DNA from: Leptospira sp.
Lineage (GTDB): Bacteria > Spirochaetota > Leptospiria > Leptospirales > Leptospiraceae
DNA: 64,000 bases
NCBI GenBank assembly: GCA_027531445.1
Contig: JAPZRK010000008.1
Span: 1-64,000 of the forward strand
Direction: 5' to 3'
Of this stretch, positions 9,173 through 16,996 are shown one piece after another (within the stretch, counting starts at the first letter, position 1; the number at the start of each line of letters is the position of its first letter). A program made the translations under genes and the position numbers. The notes under the pieces are model-generated. The model had not been told where the DNA came from. It worked only from the letters and a program-made list of their open reading frames with translations, and made no database searches.

Positions 9173-10348
9173 ATGAACCCTACAAAGTCAAATCCGTTTA
9201 AATTTTTTGCCGTAGCGTCTACCTTTTTATTATTAGGAACATTCCTTTCTCCCATTTTAACTTGTGGTGATTCTCGTTCTGACAACCCCTTACAGCTGAA
9301 AGCTGATGGTACTGATAAACTTTCTCCTGCGCAAACGCAGGCAGTAGCCATGGAAGATGCATTCCAGGAAGTATTCGAAAAAGTTGCTCCAAGTGTTGTT
9401 TCCATTGCTACCGAAAGACGTGTCAATCGGAGACAGGGTGCCCCCCTAACGGGAGATCCATTCTTTGATCATTTATTTGGAAGGCAGGGTCTTGGTGGAG
9501 GAAAAGTAATTCAAGAAATTCAAAATGGTCTTGGTTCAGGAATTATTTTAAATGAAGATGGATATATACTCACAAACCATCACGTAATTGATGGAATGGA
9601 CAAACTAACCGTCAAATTGCGAAACAAAAATAGATTTAATGCAAAGTTGGTAGGAACAGATCCGACCATGGACGTCGCCTTACTAAAAATTGATGCCCCA
9701 AAATCAGAACTCGTTCCCATTCGAATAGGAAACTCTGATAAAGTAAAAGTGGGCAATTGGGCCATCGCCATTGGTGCTCCCTTAGGTCTTGAGTATTCCT
9801 TTACTGTAGGAGTTGTATCTGCAGTCCAACGCGGCGGCATCGATGAATCTGGTCTTTCCTACATCCAAACAGACGCGGCAATCAACCAGGGCAATAGCGG
9901 AGGGCCACTTCTGAATATCCGAGGTGAAGTGATAGGAATCAACCGAATGATTTTATCCCAATCAGGCGGTTCTGAAGGTATTGGTCTAACCATTCCCATC
10001 AATGAAGCCAAACGGGTCGCAGAACAGCTCAAAGTAGATGGAAAAGTCACTCGTCCTTGGATTGGTGTAAGCCTTTCGGTTGTGAGCAAAGAAGCGGCCG
10101 ACCAATTAGGACTCAAATCAACAGACGGAGCCATTATCATGGAAAGAGCTGGCAATTCCCCTGCACAAAAGGCTGGGCTTCGACCATATGATGTGATCAT
10201 TGAAATCGATGGAAAAGAGGTAAAATCGCCCGCGGATGTCCAAGGAGCAATCGCATCCTCCAAAATTGGCAAACGTATTGAAATAAAAATCATCAGAAAT
10301 AAAAATGAAATCTTGACTGCGATCACTCCGGAGCAGAAACCAAATTGA
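9173..10348 (+). CDS. htrA: HtrA/Deg-family periplasmic serine protease
   Basis: Envelope-stress protease of 391 residues with a trypsin-like domain and one C-terminal PDZ domain (about 285-380), as in DegS-type members. The triad is His137 (LTNHHVID), Asp167 (TMDVALL) and Ser242 (NQGNSGGPL). The N-terminus has a hydrophobic segment (residues 11-29) ending in LTC, so it may be a lipoprotein at Cys31 or a signal-anchored protein. GAGGAG lies about 18 nt before the ATG, farther than usual, with no better in-frame start. ruvB starts 1 nt after the stop, so they are co-transcribed. Confidence 0.93.
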   Translation: MNPTKSNPFKFFAVASTFLLLGTFLSPILTCGDSRSDNPLQLKADGTDKLSPAQTQAVAMEDAFQEVFEKVAPSVVSIATERRVNRRQGAPLTGDPFFDHLFGRQGLGGGKVIQEIQNGLGSGIILNEDGYILTNHHVIDGMDKLTVKLRNKNRFNAKLVGTDPTMDVALLKIDAPKSELVPIRIGNSDKVKVGNWAIAIGAPLGLEYSFTVGVVSAVQRGGIDESGLSYIQTDAAINQGNSGGPLLNIRGEVIGINRMILSQSGGSEGIGLTIPINEAKRVAEQLKVDGKVTRPWIGVSLSVVSKEAADQLGLKSTDGAIIMERAGNSPAQKAGLRPYDVIIEIDGKEVKSPADVQGAIASSKIGKRIEIKIIRNKNEILTAITPEQKPN

Positions 10349-10349
10349 A

Positions 10350-11375
10350 GTGTCTTTGCGCGAGGAAATAGAATCTGTAGGTGAGGACGAACCTAGCCTT
10401 CGTCCCACCAAATTGTCCGAATTCATCGGTCAAAAAGAAGTTCTCACCAATCTTTCGGTTTACATTGAAGCCACCAAAAAGCGGAAAACACCACTCGATC
10501 ATGTTCTAATCTCTGGTCCCCCAGGTCTTGGCAAAACAACTTTAGCCAACATCATTGCCAATGAACTAGCCGTTCCGTTTACCCCAACATCGGCTCCCGC
10601 GATCTCGAAAGGGGCAGATCTCGTTCGATTCCTCACCCTTCTCAAAACAAACGAGGTGCTCTTTGTAGACGAGATCCATGGATTTATTAAAAAACAGGAA
10701 GAGCTTCTGTATCCGGCGATGGAAAACTATTTTGTGGATCTTGTCGTCGGAGAAGGTGTCACGGCCAATGCACTCCAAATCCAGTTGCAGCCTTTCACAT
10801 TGGTTGGGGCTACGACTCGCTCAGGTCTCGTGAGTGATCCATTGAAGTCTCGATTTGGAATCCATCTGAAACTAGATTTTTATTCTGATGAAGAAATGGC
10901 GATCATCGTGGATCGCTCAGCCGATCTCTTGGCTGTTAAATTGGACAAGGGAGTCGCGTTCGAGATTGGAAAGCGAAGTCGAAAGACACCGAGGATTGCC
11001 AATCATTTACTCAAACGCGTTAGAGATTTTGCGGAAGTGAAGAACGAAAAAATAATAAGTCAAAAAACATGTATCTATGCATTCGAAAGAATGGGAGTAG
11101 ATGAACTAGGATTAGATGCAGTGGATCGTCAAATACTCAATGTCCTCATAAATCGTTATGGTGGAGGTCCTGTAGGCATAAAGCCCATAGCGGTTGTTAT
11201 TGGAGAAGAAGAGCGAACGATTGAAGATACCTATGAACCATTTTTGGTTCGAGTCGGCCTCATTGACCGAACACCTTCTGGTCGTGTTGCAACTGCCAAA
11301 GCATATTCACACTTAGGGCTTCCCTACCGATCCGACTTAGACTCAGGAGATCAAAATGCGCCAACTTTATTTTGA
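10350..11375 (+). CDS. ruvB: Holliday junction branch-migration helicase RuvB
   Basis: AAA+ motor that drives RuvA-bound Holliday junctions. Walker A GPPGLGKT (56-63), Walker B DEIH (107-110), sensor GATTRSG and the C-terminal winged helix with RTPSGRVAT are present. Length 341 is standard. The segment after Walker B (GFIKKQEE) departs from the usual RLNRxVEE, yet the rest aligns, so this looks like lineage divergence. It starts at GTG 10350 and overlaps the following TonB-like gene by 20 nt. No ruvA or ruvC is in the window. Confidence 0.95.
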   Translation: MSLREEIESVGEDEPSLRPTKLSEFIGQKEVLTNLSVYIEATKKRKTPLDHVLISGPPGLGKTTLANIIANELAVPFTPTSAPAISKGADLVRFLTLLKTNEVLFVDEIHGFIKKQEELLYPAMENYFVDLVVGEGVTANALQIQLQPFTLVGATTRSGLVSDPLKSRFGIHLKLDFYSDEEMAIIVDRSADLLAVKLDKGVAFEIGKRSRKTPRIANHLLKRVRDFAEVKNEKIISQKTCIYAFERMGVDELGLDAVDRQILNVLINRYGGGPVGIKPIAVVIGEEERTIEDTYEPFLVRVGLIDRTPSGRVATAKAYSHLGLPYRSDLDSGDQNAPTLF

Positions 11376-12267
11376 TTTTAATCTTCCTGAATCCGAAGAA
11401 GGCGAACGCCGGTTATTTTACTCGGCGGCGTTCGTAGTTTTAATTTTTTCTTTATTCTTGGGACATATGGTCACAAGAAATATGTTATGGAAAATGTTAG
11501 GTGATGAAAATGCATCTATGTTAATGCCAGCTGAGGAAAAAGAAAAAATATACGATGTGCTTGTAGAACAGCAGTTCATTAATCCTGAAAAGAAAGACGA
11601 ATACAAAGCCCTTTCCAACCAAGATTCAGCAGGTGGTGGAGGAATTACGGAAAAACAAGGTTTTCATACTCTCTCACCATTCCGTGAATTTATATACGGA
11701 AGTGCCGCTTCTAATCCATCAAAGGCACAACCCAAGTCCGAACAAACGAAAGAGGATGATTTATTTGAGATAGGTATTTTTAAAGCAGATCCAGTTTCGA
11801 AAATTTCGCAAGAAGAATCACCAAATCAAAGTGAGTCGGCTGGAAAAATGATGAAAATCCCTTTCAATTATCGTTTCCAACAAGATTTTCTTTTCCGTTG
11901 GGATGGCGCAAAGGCTCTAACGATTCCCACAAAACAATTCGCTGGATATTACTATTTTAAAAATATGCTGAAAAGGATTGAAGAGTCTTTTGCTCCGCCA
12001 GGCGGAGGGAATTTTGCATACAGGGATATGGCGGGAACTGTTGTGCGCGAAGGTATCAAACCTGGTATGACCAAAGTTCAATTTTTGCTCAGTGAGGGTG
12101 GACAGGTCTTGGATGTAAGACTCGTGTCTTCCCAAGGCCAAGTGGTTGTGGATCAGTCATGTATCGATTCGATCCGTGGACAGAATTTTGGGCCAGTACC
12201 CGAAGAAATCAAAGCCAAAGGTTTGATCTTTGGCATCAATTTTATCTTTCCTGATTTTTATCGTTAG
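11356..12267 (+). CDS. TonB C-terminal-domain protein
   Basis: A 303-residue envelope protein. A short cytoplasmic start is followed by one membrane segment (about 23-41) and a long charged, low-complexity periplasmic region. The C-terminal domain (about 215-303, with VQFLLSEGGQVLDVRLVSS and the ending FGINFIFPDF) resembles the TonB fold that contacts outer-membrane transporters. No ExbB/ExbD or receptor is adjacent, so its role in energised transport is inferred. The start lies inside ruvB. The stop is immediately next to the stop of a - strand gene. Confidence 0.75.
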   Translation: MRQLYFDFNLPESEEGERRLFYSAAFVVLIFSLFLGHMVTRNMLWKMLGDENASMLMPAEEKEKIYDVLVEQQFINPEKKDEYKALSNQDSAGGGGITEKQGFHTLSPFREFIYGSAASNPSKAQPKSEQTKEDDLFEIGIFKADPVSKISQEESPNQSESAGKMMKIPFNYRFQQDFLFRWDGAKALTIPTKQFAGYYYFKNMLKRIEESFAPPGGGNFAYRDMAGTVVREGIKPGMTKVQFLLSEGGQVLDVRLVSSQGQVVVDQSCIDSIRGQNFGPVPEEIKAKGLIFGINFIFPDFYR

Positions 12268-12579
12268 TCACTCGTTTGCGATGACACAACCAAGTTTTTC
12301 GCTGAGGAACACCGATTTGTTTGTTCTTCCTAACCCAGTAACAATCACTTCTTTCTTTTCTTTGTCATTGATGAATTCGCTTATGGGAACCCATTGTCTC
12401 GCAAAATTATGACACTGCTCTTCGGAGAGTTTCATCACATACTGACAGGAACAAAATTCTTTGGAGTAAAAACTTGAGATGATAGATGGAAATGCTTCTA
12501 TATGTTTCCAATTCCATTGTACCCAAAAAGCGATGCATAACACTAAAATTCCAAGCGCAGAAAGTATATTCTTTTTCAT
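12268..12579 (-). CDS. small secreted cysteine-containing protein
   Basis: A 103-residue protein with an N-terminal hydrophobic segment (5-22), either a signal peptide or an anchor. The exported part has four cysteines (FCSCQYV, EQCHNF, LGCVI), consistent with disulfides or a metal site. It follows the serine hydrolase gene by only 4 nt and is probably translated from the same mRNA. Family not recognised. Confidence 0.65.
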   Translation of the reverse strand: MKKNILSALGILVLCIAFWVQWNWKHIEAFPSIISSFYSKEFCSCQYVMKLSEEQCHNFARQWVPISEFINDKEKKEVIVTGLGRTNKSVFLSEKLGCVIANE

Positions 12580-12583
12580 AATA

Positions 12584-13765
12584 TTACCTTATTACCGATT
12601 CCTTAACCAATTTAAGAAATTCATTTTTGTCGAATGCTTTCTCTCGATCATCACCATAACGAACGATTACAATATCTAAACTAGGTATAACAAACAACAT
12701 TTGGCCCCAGTGACCAGATGCGGCAAAAGTATCTTTAGGAGCGTCTGGCCACGGTTCAGGAACTCCTCTGTCGGGCACTCCAGTATTTGCATACCAATGT
12801 GCTGTGTAATTGTCTTTTGATAGGTCACTTGAATACGGTGTCGTTTTATAGCCCGGAGCTGGAGTCATAGTAAAGCCAACCCAACCTTCAGGTAACAGTC
12901 GAGTATTCTCCCAAATTCCATCATTTAAATAGAGGTATCCGATCTTTGCCAAATCTCTCGCCGTCAAATAGAGATAAGAGGAACCAACAAAGGTTCCCGA
13001 ACCGTCTTGTTCGAATGTAGCATTTTTGATGCCAAGTGGAGCAAACAACTGTGTAAACGGTAAGTCATTATAAGCATCTTTTCCATAAATATTTTTTAAA
13101 ATCGCTGAAAGGATATTCGTATCACAACTTGAATAATAAACTTGTGTCCCAGGTTCTGCACGAAGGGGAAGGCTACTGCAAAAAGTTGCCATATCTTTTC
13201 TACCACGAGTATAAAGCATAGCGATCACACTTGATTTGAGCGGACCACTTTCATATCCTTCTTCCGCATCAAGCCCAGACGACATATTGAGCAAGTGTCG
13301 GATCGTGATTTTTTTGTGAGACTCATCGATCCCCAGTGCCTCAAAATGATAGTATCCTGGATCGTCTAATTTGAGTAATTCGTTTTTGATGGAGATACCA
13401 TAGAGAGTTTGTATGATACTTTTGGAAACTGACCAAGTTAGGTGAAGGGTATCTTTTGTAAAATTTCTTGCATACTGTTCTAGAATAATTTTCCCGTTTC
13501 GAATTATTACGAGACCATCTGTTCTTCTGCCCTTTCTATCAGTATCATCACCTGTTCTCAGAAAGGCGTAATCTCCTACCAATTTCAATCTTGAAGAGGA
13601 TATACCAACAGACTCAGGCGAACTTTCTTTCCAGTCATTTGTCGGCCATTCTGGTTTGGTTCGGATGGGGATCGGCGACACCTCTGGGGAGCCACCAAAC
13701 GGTGTTAGGTCTTTACCACATTGGATTAAAATTAAGAGAGATAGACTCAGAAGAAACTTGTGCAT
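12584..13765 (-). CDS. beta-lactamase-family serine hydrolase lipoprotein
   Basis: A 393-residue class-C beta-lactamase/penicillin-binding-like hydrolase. The SxxK motif is SVSK in TWSVSKSIIQ, a YSS triad supplies the Tyr, and GHWGQ near the C-terminus matches the HxG position. The N-terminus (LLSLSLLILIQCGKD) is a lipoprotein signal with Cys16. Such proteins are often esterases, D-amino-acid peptidases or amidases; substrate unknown. It is downstream of sufE by 70 nt and upstream of a small secreted protein by 4 nt. Confidence 0.88.
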   Translation of the reverse strand: MHKFLLSLSLLILIQCGKDLTPFGGSPEVSPIPIRTKPEWPTNDWKESSPESVGISSSRLKLVGDYAFLRTGDDTDRKGRRTDGLVIIRNGKIILEQYARNFTKDTLHLTWSVSKSIIQTLYGISIKNELLKLDDPGYYHFEALGIDESHKKITIRHLLNMSSGLDAEEGYESGPLKSSVIAMLYTRGRKDMATFCSSLPLRAEPGTQVYYSSCDTNILSAILKNIYGKDAYNDLPFTQLFAPLGIKNATFEQDGSGTFVGSSYLYLTARDLAKIGYLYLNDGIWENTRLLPEGWVGFTMTPAPGYKTTPYSSDLSKDNYTAHWYANTGVPDRGVPEPWPDAPKDTFAASGHWGQMLFVIPSLDIVIVRYGDDREKAFDKNEFLKLVKESVIR

Positions 13766-13835
13766 GGGTTAGTCCAATTCAGAATTTGAGATCGACATAA
13801 GTCTAATTGTTCTCAAAAAAAGGACAAATCAAAAT

Positions 13836-14255
13836 TTAGCGATTTGAATTTTTTGCAAAGTTTTGGAGCATATTGACCATTGAGGTCAGTCCATTGCGAC
13901 GTGAGATGGAAAGAAACTTGGAAAGACCGATCTCATCAATAAATCCTAGAGAGGCATTGGCAATTTGATCCGGTGTCTGCCCGGAAAAAACACGAATCAA
14001 GATAGCGATCAGTCCTTTGGTGAGCGCTGTATCACTATCTGCAAAAAAAGTTAAATTTTCACCTTCCAAAGAAGGGCACACCCACACTCTTGATTGGCAA
14101 CCTGGAACAATGTATGCATCTGTTCGTTTGTCATCAGGGTATGGTTTCAATTCTTCACCTAATTCGATTAAGTATTGAAATTTTTCTTCCCAATCAGTTA
14201 AATCTGAAAACTCTTCAACGATTTCTTTTTGTATGGTATCGATTGACTTTGACAT
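13836..14255 (-). CDS. sufE: SufE-family sulfur acceptor
   Basis: Accepts persulfide sulfur from a SufS-type cysteine desulfurase for Fe-S cluster assembly. The protein is 139 residues, normal for SufE. The acceptor Cys53 is in VPGCQSRVWV, and the C-terminal GLSKFLSISRRNGL block is conserved. No sufS, sufB or sufC gene is nearby. It follows a small lipoprotein gene by 3 nt, so it rides in that transcript. Confidence 0.92.
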   Translation of the reverse strand: MSKSIDTIQKEIVEEFSDLTDWEEKFQYLIELGEELKPYPDDKRTDAYIVPGCQSRVWVCPSLEGENLTFFADSDTALTKGLIAILIRVFSGQTPDQIANASLGFIDEIGLSKFLSISRRNGLTSMVNMLQNFAKNSNR

Positions 14256-14258
14256 AGA

Positions 14259-14594
14259 TTACTCTTTCGATTCTGGAAATGTAGAAAATTTCTCTTTCTT
14301 ACGCATATAAAATTTAGGATTGCTTTCGCCTGGAATTTTGATGTCAATTCGGTTTTCCGTAGTGACTAGAAGTTCTGCTTTAACATTATTAATTGTAAAA
14401 AGATATTCCATTCGAGTTCTCAAAGTAAGATCATATTGGACGTCGTCCCAGATGAGTTTCTGCTTTTCAAAATCGACAAACAGACAAGTAGGTGGTTTGA
14501 CTAGGACATTACAAAACTCTCCTTTTTTTGGAACGCCACGGTGAAACAGTCCACAACCTAAAACAAAGAGGAAACAAAAAAGAAGAAACTTCAC
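14259..14594 (-). CDS. small lipoprotein
   Basis: 111 residues with a short lipoprotein signal (FCFLFVLGCGLF, Cys14). The remainder is a small, mainly beta domain (VKPPTCLFVDFEKQKLIWD, TRMEYLFTINN, ENRIDIKIPG), and the C-terminus is basic. The start overlaps the preceding gene by 4 nt (ATGA). Family not recognised. Confidence 0.75.
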   Translation of the reverse strand: MKFLLFCFLFVLGCGLFHRGVPKKGEFCNVLVKPPTCLFVDFEKQKLIWDDVQYDLTLRTRMEYLFTINNVKAELLVTTENRIDIKIPGESNPKFYMRKKEKFSTFPESKE

Positions 14595-15598
14595 TTGGGA
14601 ATACCTAAGTCTAGTTTTGATTTTGATAGGGGACGTTCGGATATCATCTGTTTAATGAGCTGTAGAATTTCAGGATTTCTTTTTCCTGATTTCTCATAAT
14701 GAGCTTCCAAAAGATCGATTCCTTTTTGAGTTAAGTTTTGTAAATGGAATATGGTCGCTTCTGTAATGATAGAAGTCTCCGTAATTCGATCTGGAATTTC
14801 TGTTTTTGTGCTCCTTAAAAGAGATAGTGAAGCTACATAGTCCTTTTTGTAATACTTTCCCATTCCTTTTAAAAAGTTTTCTTCTCTAGGTGAAAAATGA
14901 ATCTCACCTTTATAATCTGGTTTTTTTGTTGTTTCCAAAATTTTTTCCAAACCATTGGCATCACCAGCTTGCATCATATTGAAGGTGAGTAACCAAACAA
15001 ACATCGATTGGAATTCTGCTGAAAGTTTCTCTGAGTCGATGTTTCCATATTCGGCTGTAAGGGCACTGGGTCTTTTTACTTGGCGGTGTGTTTCAGTTAA
15101 AAATAGTAACACCCGATTGTTTTCCCAATCTAGGTAAGGAGAAGTTGCAAGAGCTTCTGACTGCCTCGCATTCCAAAAAATTTGGTCCATTGTTTCCTGA
15201 GCTAGTTGGGTCTGGCCGATAAAATCTGAAAAATTTGAACCGAGATTCAAGATCAAACTCGAAGAATCAAAACGAATTCCCAATCGAACTAGATTCCAGT
15301 AGAGACTTCGTGCAATTAGGTGGAAAGCAGTAGGTTCTAAGGAATCTTTTTCCGCAAATGTAATGGTTAGAGCATGAAAATCTGCGATATCTTGCTCTTT
15401 CAAGGAGCCGGATTTCCAGAGTTCTACTGTTTTTTCTTTCGCTTTTTCTGCGCGAGCATTTTGGTCTCGAGCAAAAAGAAAATAAATGTCCCTTCGGTAG
15501 ATATAACCGACGGAAATCATTCCAAGGAGGAAAATTAAGAAAATCCATTTTGCATTGGATTTCTTTTTGCGGAGTGGTGCGTAGCGATAATTTACCAT
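14591..15598 (-). CDS. membrane-anchored TPR-like protein
   Basis: About 335 residues. A basic N-terminus and one membrane segment (IFLIFLLGMISVGYIY) precede a long helical, TPR-like region facing the periplasm. I chose the ATG at 15598 (MVNYRYAP) because GGAG lies 7 nt upstream; an in-frame start 13 codons earlier exists but overlaps an A-rich stretch. It is first in a - strand run of lipoprotein, sufE, serine hydrolase and a small secreted protein. Function unknown; possibly an envelope scaffold. Confidence 0.72.
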   Translation of the reverse strand: MVNYRYAPLRKKKSNAKWIFLIFLLGMISVGYIYRRDIYFLFARDQNARAEKAKEKTVELWKSGSLKEQDIADFHALTITFAEKDSLEPTAFHLIARSLYWNLVRLGIRFDSSSLILNLGSNFSDFIGQTQLAQETMDQIFWNARQSEALATSPYLDWENNRVLLFLTETHRQVKRPSALTAEYGNIDSEKLSAEFQSMFVWLLTFNMMQAGDANGLEKILETTKKPDYKGEIHFSPREENFLKGMGKYYKKDYVASLSLLRSTKTEIPDRITETSIITEATIFHLQNLTQKGIDLLEAHYEKSGKRNPEILQLIKQMISERPLSKSKLDLGIPK

Positions 15599-15630
15599 TT
15601 GCTTACTCCATTTTTTTTTTACCTCCCCAC

Positions 15631-15659
15631 TTGACACGGCTTTTTCTTTGTGATTTAGT
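15631..15659 (+). promoter_or_regulatory. candidate promoter for the zinc-ribbon gene
   Basis: TTGACA (15631-15636), a 17-nt spacer and TTTAGT (15654-15659). The -10 ends 8 nt before the ATG at 15668, so the transcript would start at or next to the start codon. It lies in the divergent gap with the TPR gene. Confidence 0.45.
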
Positions 15660-15667
15660 TGGGAGGT

Positions 15668-15847
15668 ATGGAAGATGATATTTTAGACGACGAAGAGTTC
15701 GATGTAGAAAGCCTAAATGAAGACGTGGTAACATATGCCTGTGAGGATTGCGACCACAGGTGGGAAGCAGGTACTGAAGAAGATTATTTGGATTCTTGGG
15801 AGCTGATTTGCCCCATGTGTGGTTCCGCAAACATAACAGAACTATAA
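15668..15847 (+). CDS. small zinc-ribbon protein
   Basis: A 59-residue acidic protein with two Cys pairs, CEDC (25-28) and CPMC (49-52), spaced like a rubredoxin-type or FmdB-like zinc ribbon. The acidic N-terminus (MEDDILDDEEFD) may be flexible. GGGAGGT sits directly against the ATG, too close for normal spacing; a TTG 9 nt upstream is possible, or the mRNA is leaderless. The next gene starts 1 nt after its stop. Role unknown. Confidence 0.72.
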   Translation: MEDDILDDEEFDVESLNEDVVTYACEDCDHRWEAGTEEDYLDSWELICPMCGSANITEL

Positions 15848-15848
15848 A

Positions 15849-16394
15849 TTGTATTGGAGACTGTTATTTTTATCTGTCACTCTCATCGGGGTGGCACCTG
15901 TTCTTGCTGACGACCTTTCTTTCAAATACATTCATGATGAATACAAAAAGGGAAACTATGATACTGTTTCCCGATTATCCCGTAAATTTCTAAAGTCCTC
16001 AGATTTAAACAAAGACCCACGCTTCTTGTTTCTGTATGCGGCAACCGAAAGCGACTGGCTCGCGTTAAAGGGAATTATGCTTTCTACTCCCAACCCATCT
16101 TGGAAGGAAAGCCCCTTCTATTGGAATGCAATTTATCTTTTTATGGAAAGGGCCCTAGTATTAGGAGAATATGATCACTTGATTACTTTTGGAAAATTAT
16201 TTCAAAAAGAGGGTAAGTCGAGCGCTCGTTATCTGGATGCTTGTTTTTTATTCGCCTATGGATTGTATGAAATGAAAAATTTTCCTGAAGCAAAAAAGCA
16301 AATCGAAGTAATTGAAAAACAAAACATCCCTTCAAAGCTACAACTGCAAATTGTTGCCCTCAAACAAGAAATGAATCAGTCGGTTGGAGAATGA
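15849..16394 (+). CDS. secreted TPR-like protein
   Basis: 181 residues with a signal peptide (LLFLSVTLIGVAPVLA, cleavage near Ala20) and helical repeats compatible with two or three TPR-like units (EYKKGNYDTVSRL, LGEYDHLITFGKLF, EMKNFPEAKKQIE). It starts at TTG 1 nt after the zinc-ribbon gene, which points to coupling; no good ribosome-binding site is visible. rsmD begins inside its stop (ATGA). Confidence 0.7.
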   Translation: MYWRLLFLSVTLIGVAPVLADDLSFKYIHDEYKKGNYDTVSRLSRKFLKSSDLNKDPRFLFLYAATESDWLALKGIMLSTPNPSWKESPFYWNAIYLFMERALVLGEYDHLITFGKLFQKEGKSSARYLDACFLFAYGLYEMKNFPEAKKQIEVIEKQNIPSKLQLQIVALKQEMNQSVGE

Positions 16395-16987
16395 AAAGTC
16401 TTCGTATAGCCGGAGGTAAGTGGAAGGGGAAAGAAATTCCTGCTCCCGAAGAAGTATCTGGGCACCTCAATTTTACAAATAGTTTGATCAAAAAATCTAT
16501 CTTTGATCTAATTGATTCTCGATTAGAAGGTTGGGGCTTGGAGAGAGAAGACTCCTTGTTTTGCGACTTTTTTGCAGGCAGTGGTCAAATCGGAGCGGAA
16601 GCATTCAGTCGTGGTTTTTTTCGAGTTCTCACTTATGAATTAGATCAAAAGCGATTTTCTAGCTTATTGAGTTTGTTTAAAGGCCTTCAGAATGTCACAC
16701 TCTATCGAAAAGATGCTACAAAACATCATTTAAAATGGGAGTTAGGTGACGAAAAGGCTTATGTGTTTTATTTAGATCCACCTTATACATATTGGTCAGT
16801 GACGCCAGACCGCATGAAAGGAATGTTAAATTCTCTTTTCGAACATTGCAAAAGTTTAAATAAGCCATGTATCATCTTGTCACAAATTCCCGAACACCAA
16901 AAAACAGACAAAATATGGGTCGACTTACCATATAAAGAAAGACCTTATGGAAGTCATATTTTAATCGAAATGATCGTAGAGGTTTGA
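16391..16987 (+). CDS. rsmD: RsmD-family 16S rRNA guanine-N2 methyltransferase
   Basis: Predicted to methylate G966 of 16S rRNA. RIAGGKWKGKEIPAP is the family N-terminus. The SAM-binding motif is FCDFFAGSGQIGAEAFSRG (57-75) and the catalytic motif is DPPY (129-132). Length 198 is normal. The usual RPTxxxVRExLFN block reads HLNFTNSLIKKSIFD (25-39), so the substrate-facing motif is divergent. It overlaps the preceding gene by ATGA. Confidence 0.88.
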   Translation: MKSLRIAGGKWKGKEIPAPEEVSGHLNFTNSLIKKSIFDLIDSRLEGWGLEREDSLFCDFFAGSGQIGAEAFSRGFFRVLTYELDQKRFSSLLSLFKGLQNVTLYRKDATKHHLKWELGDEKAYVFYLDPPYTYWSVTPDRMKGMLNSLFEHCKSLNKPCIILSQIPEHQKTDKIWVDLPYKERPYGSHILIEMIVEV

Positions 16988-16996
16988 TCGTTTTGT

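Noticed and set aside
9859..10326. Long open frame antisense to htrA
   Set aside because: Complement of a well-supported protease; composition is that of a reverse-strand shadow.
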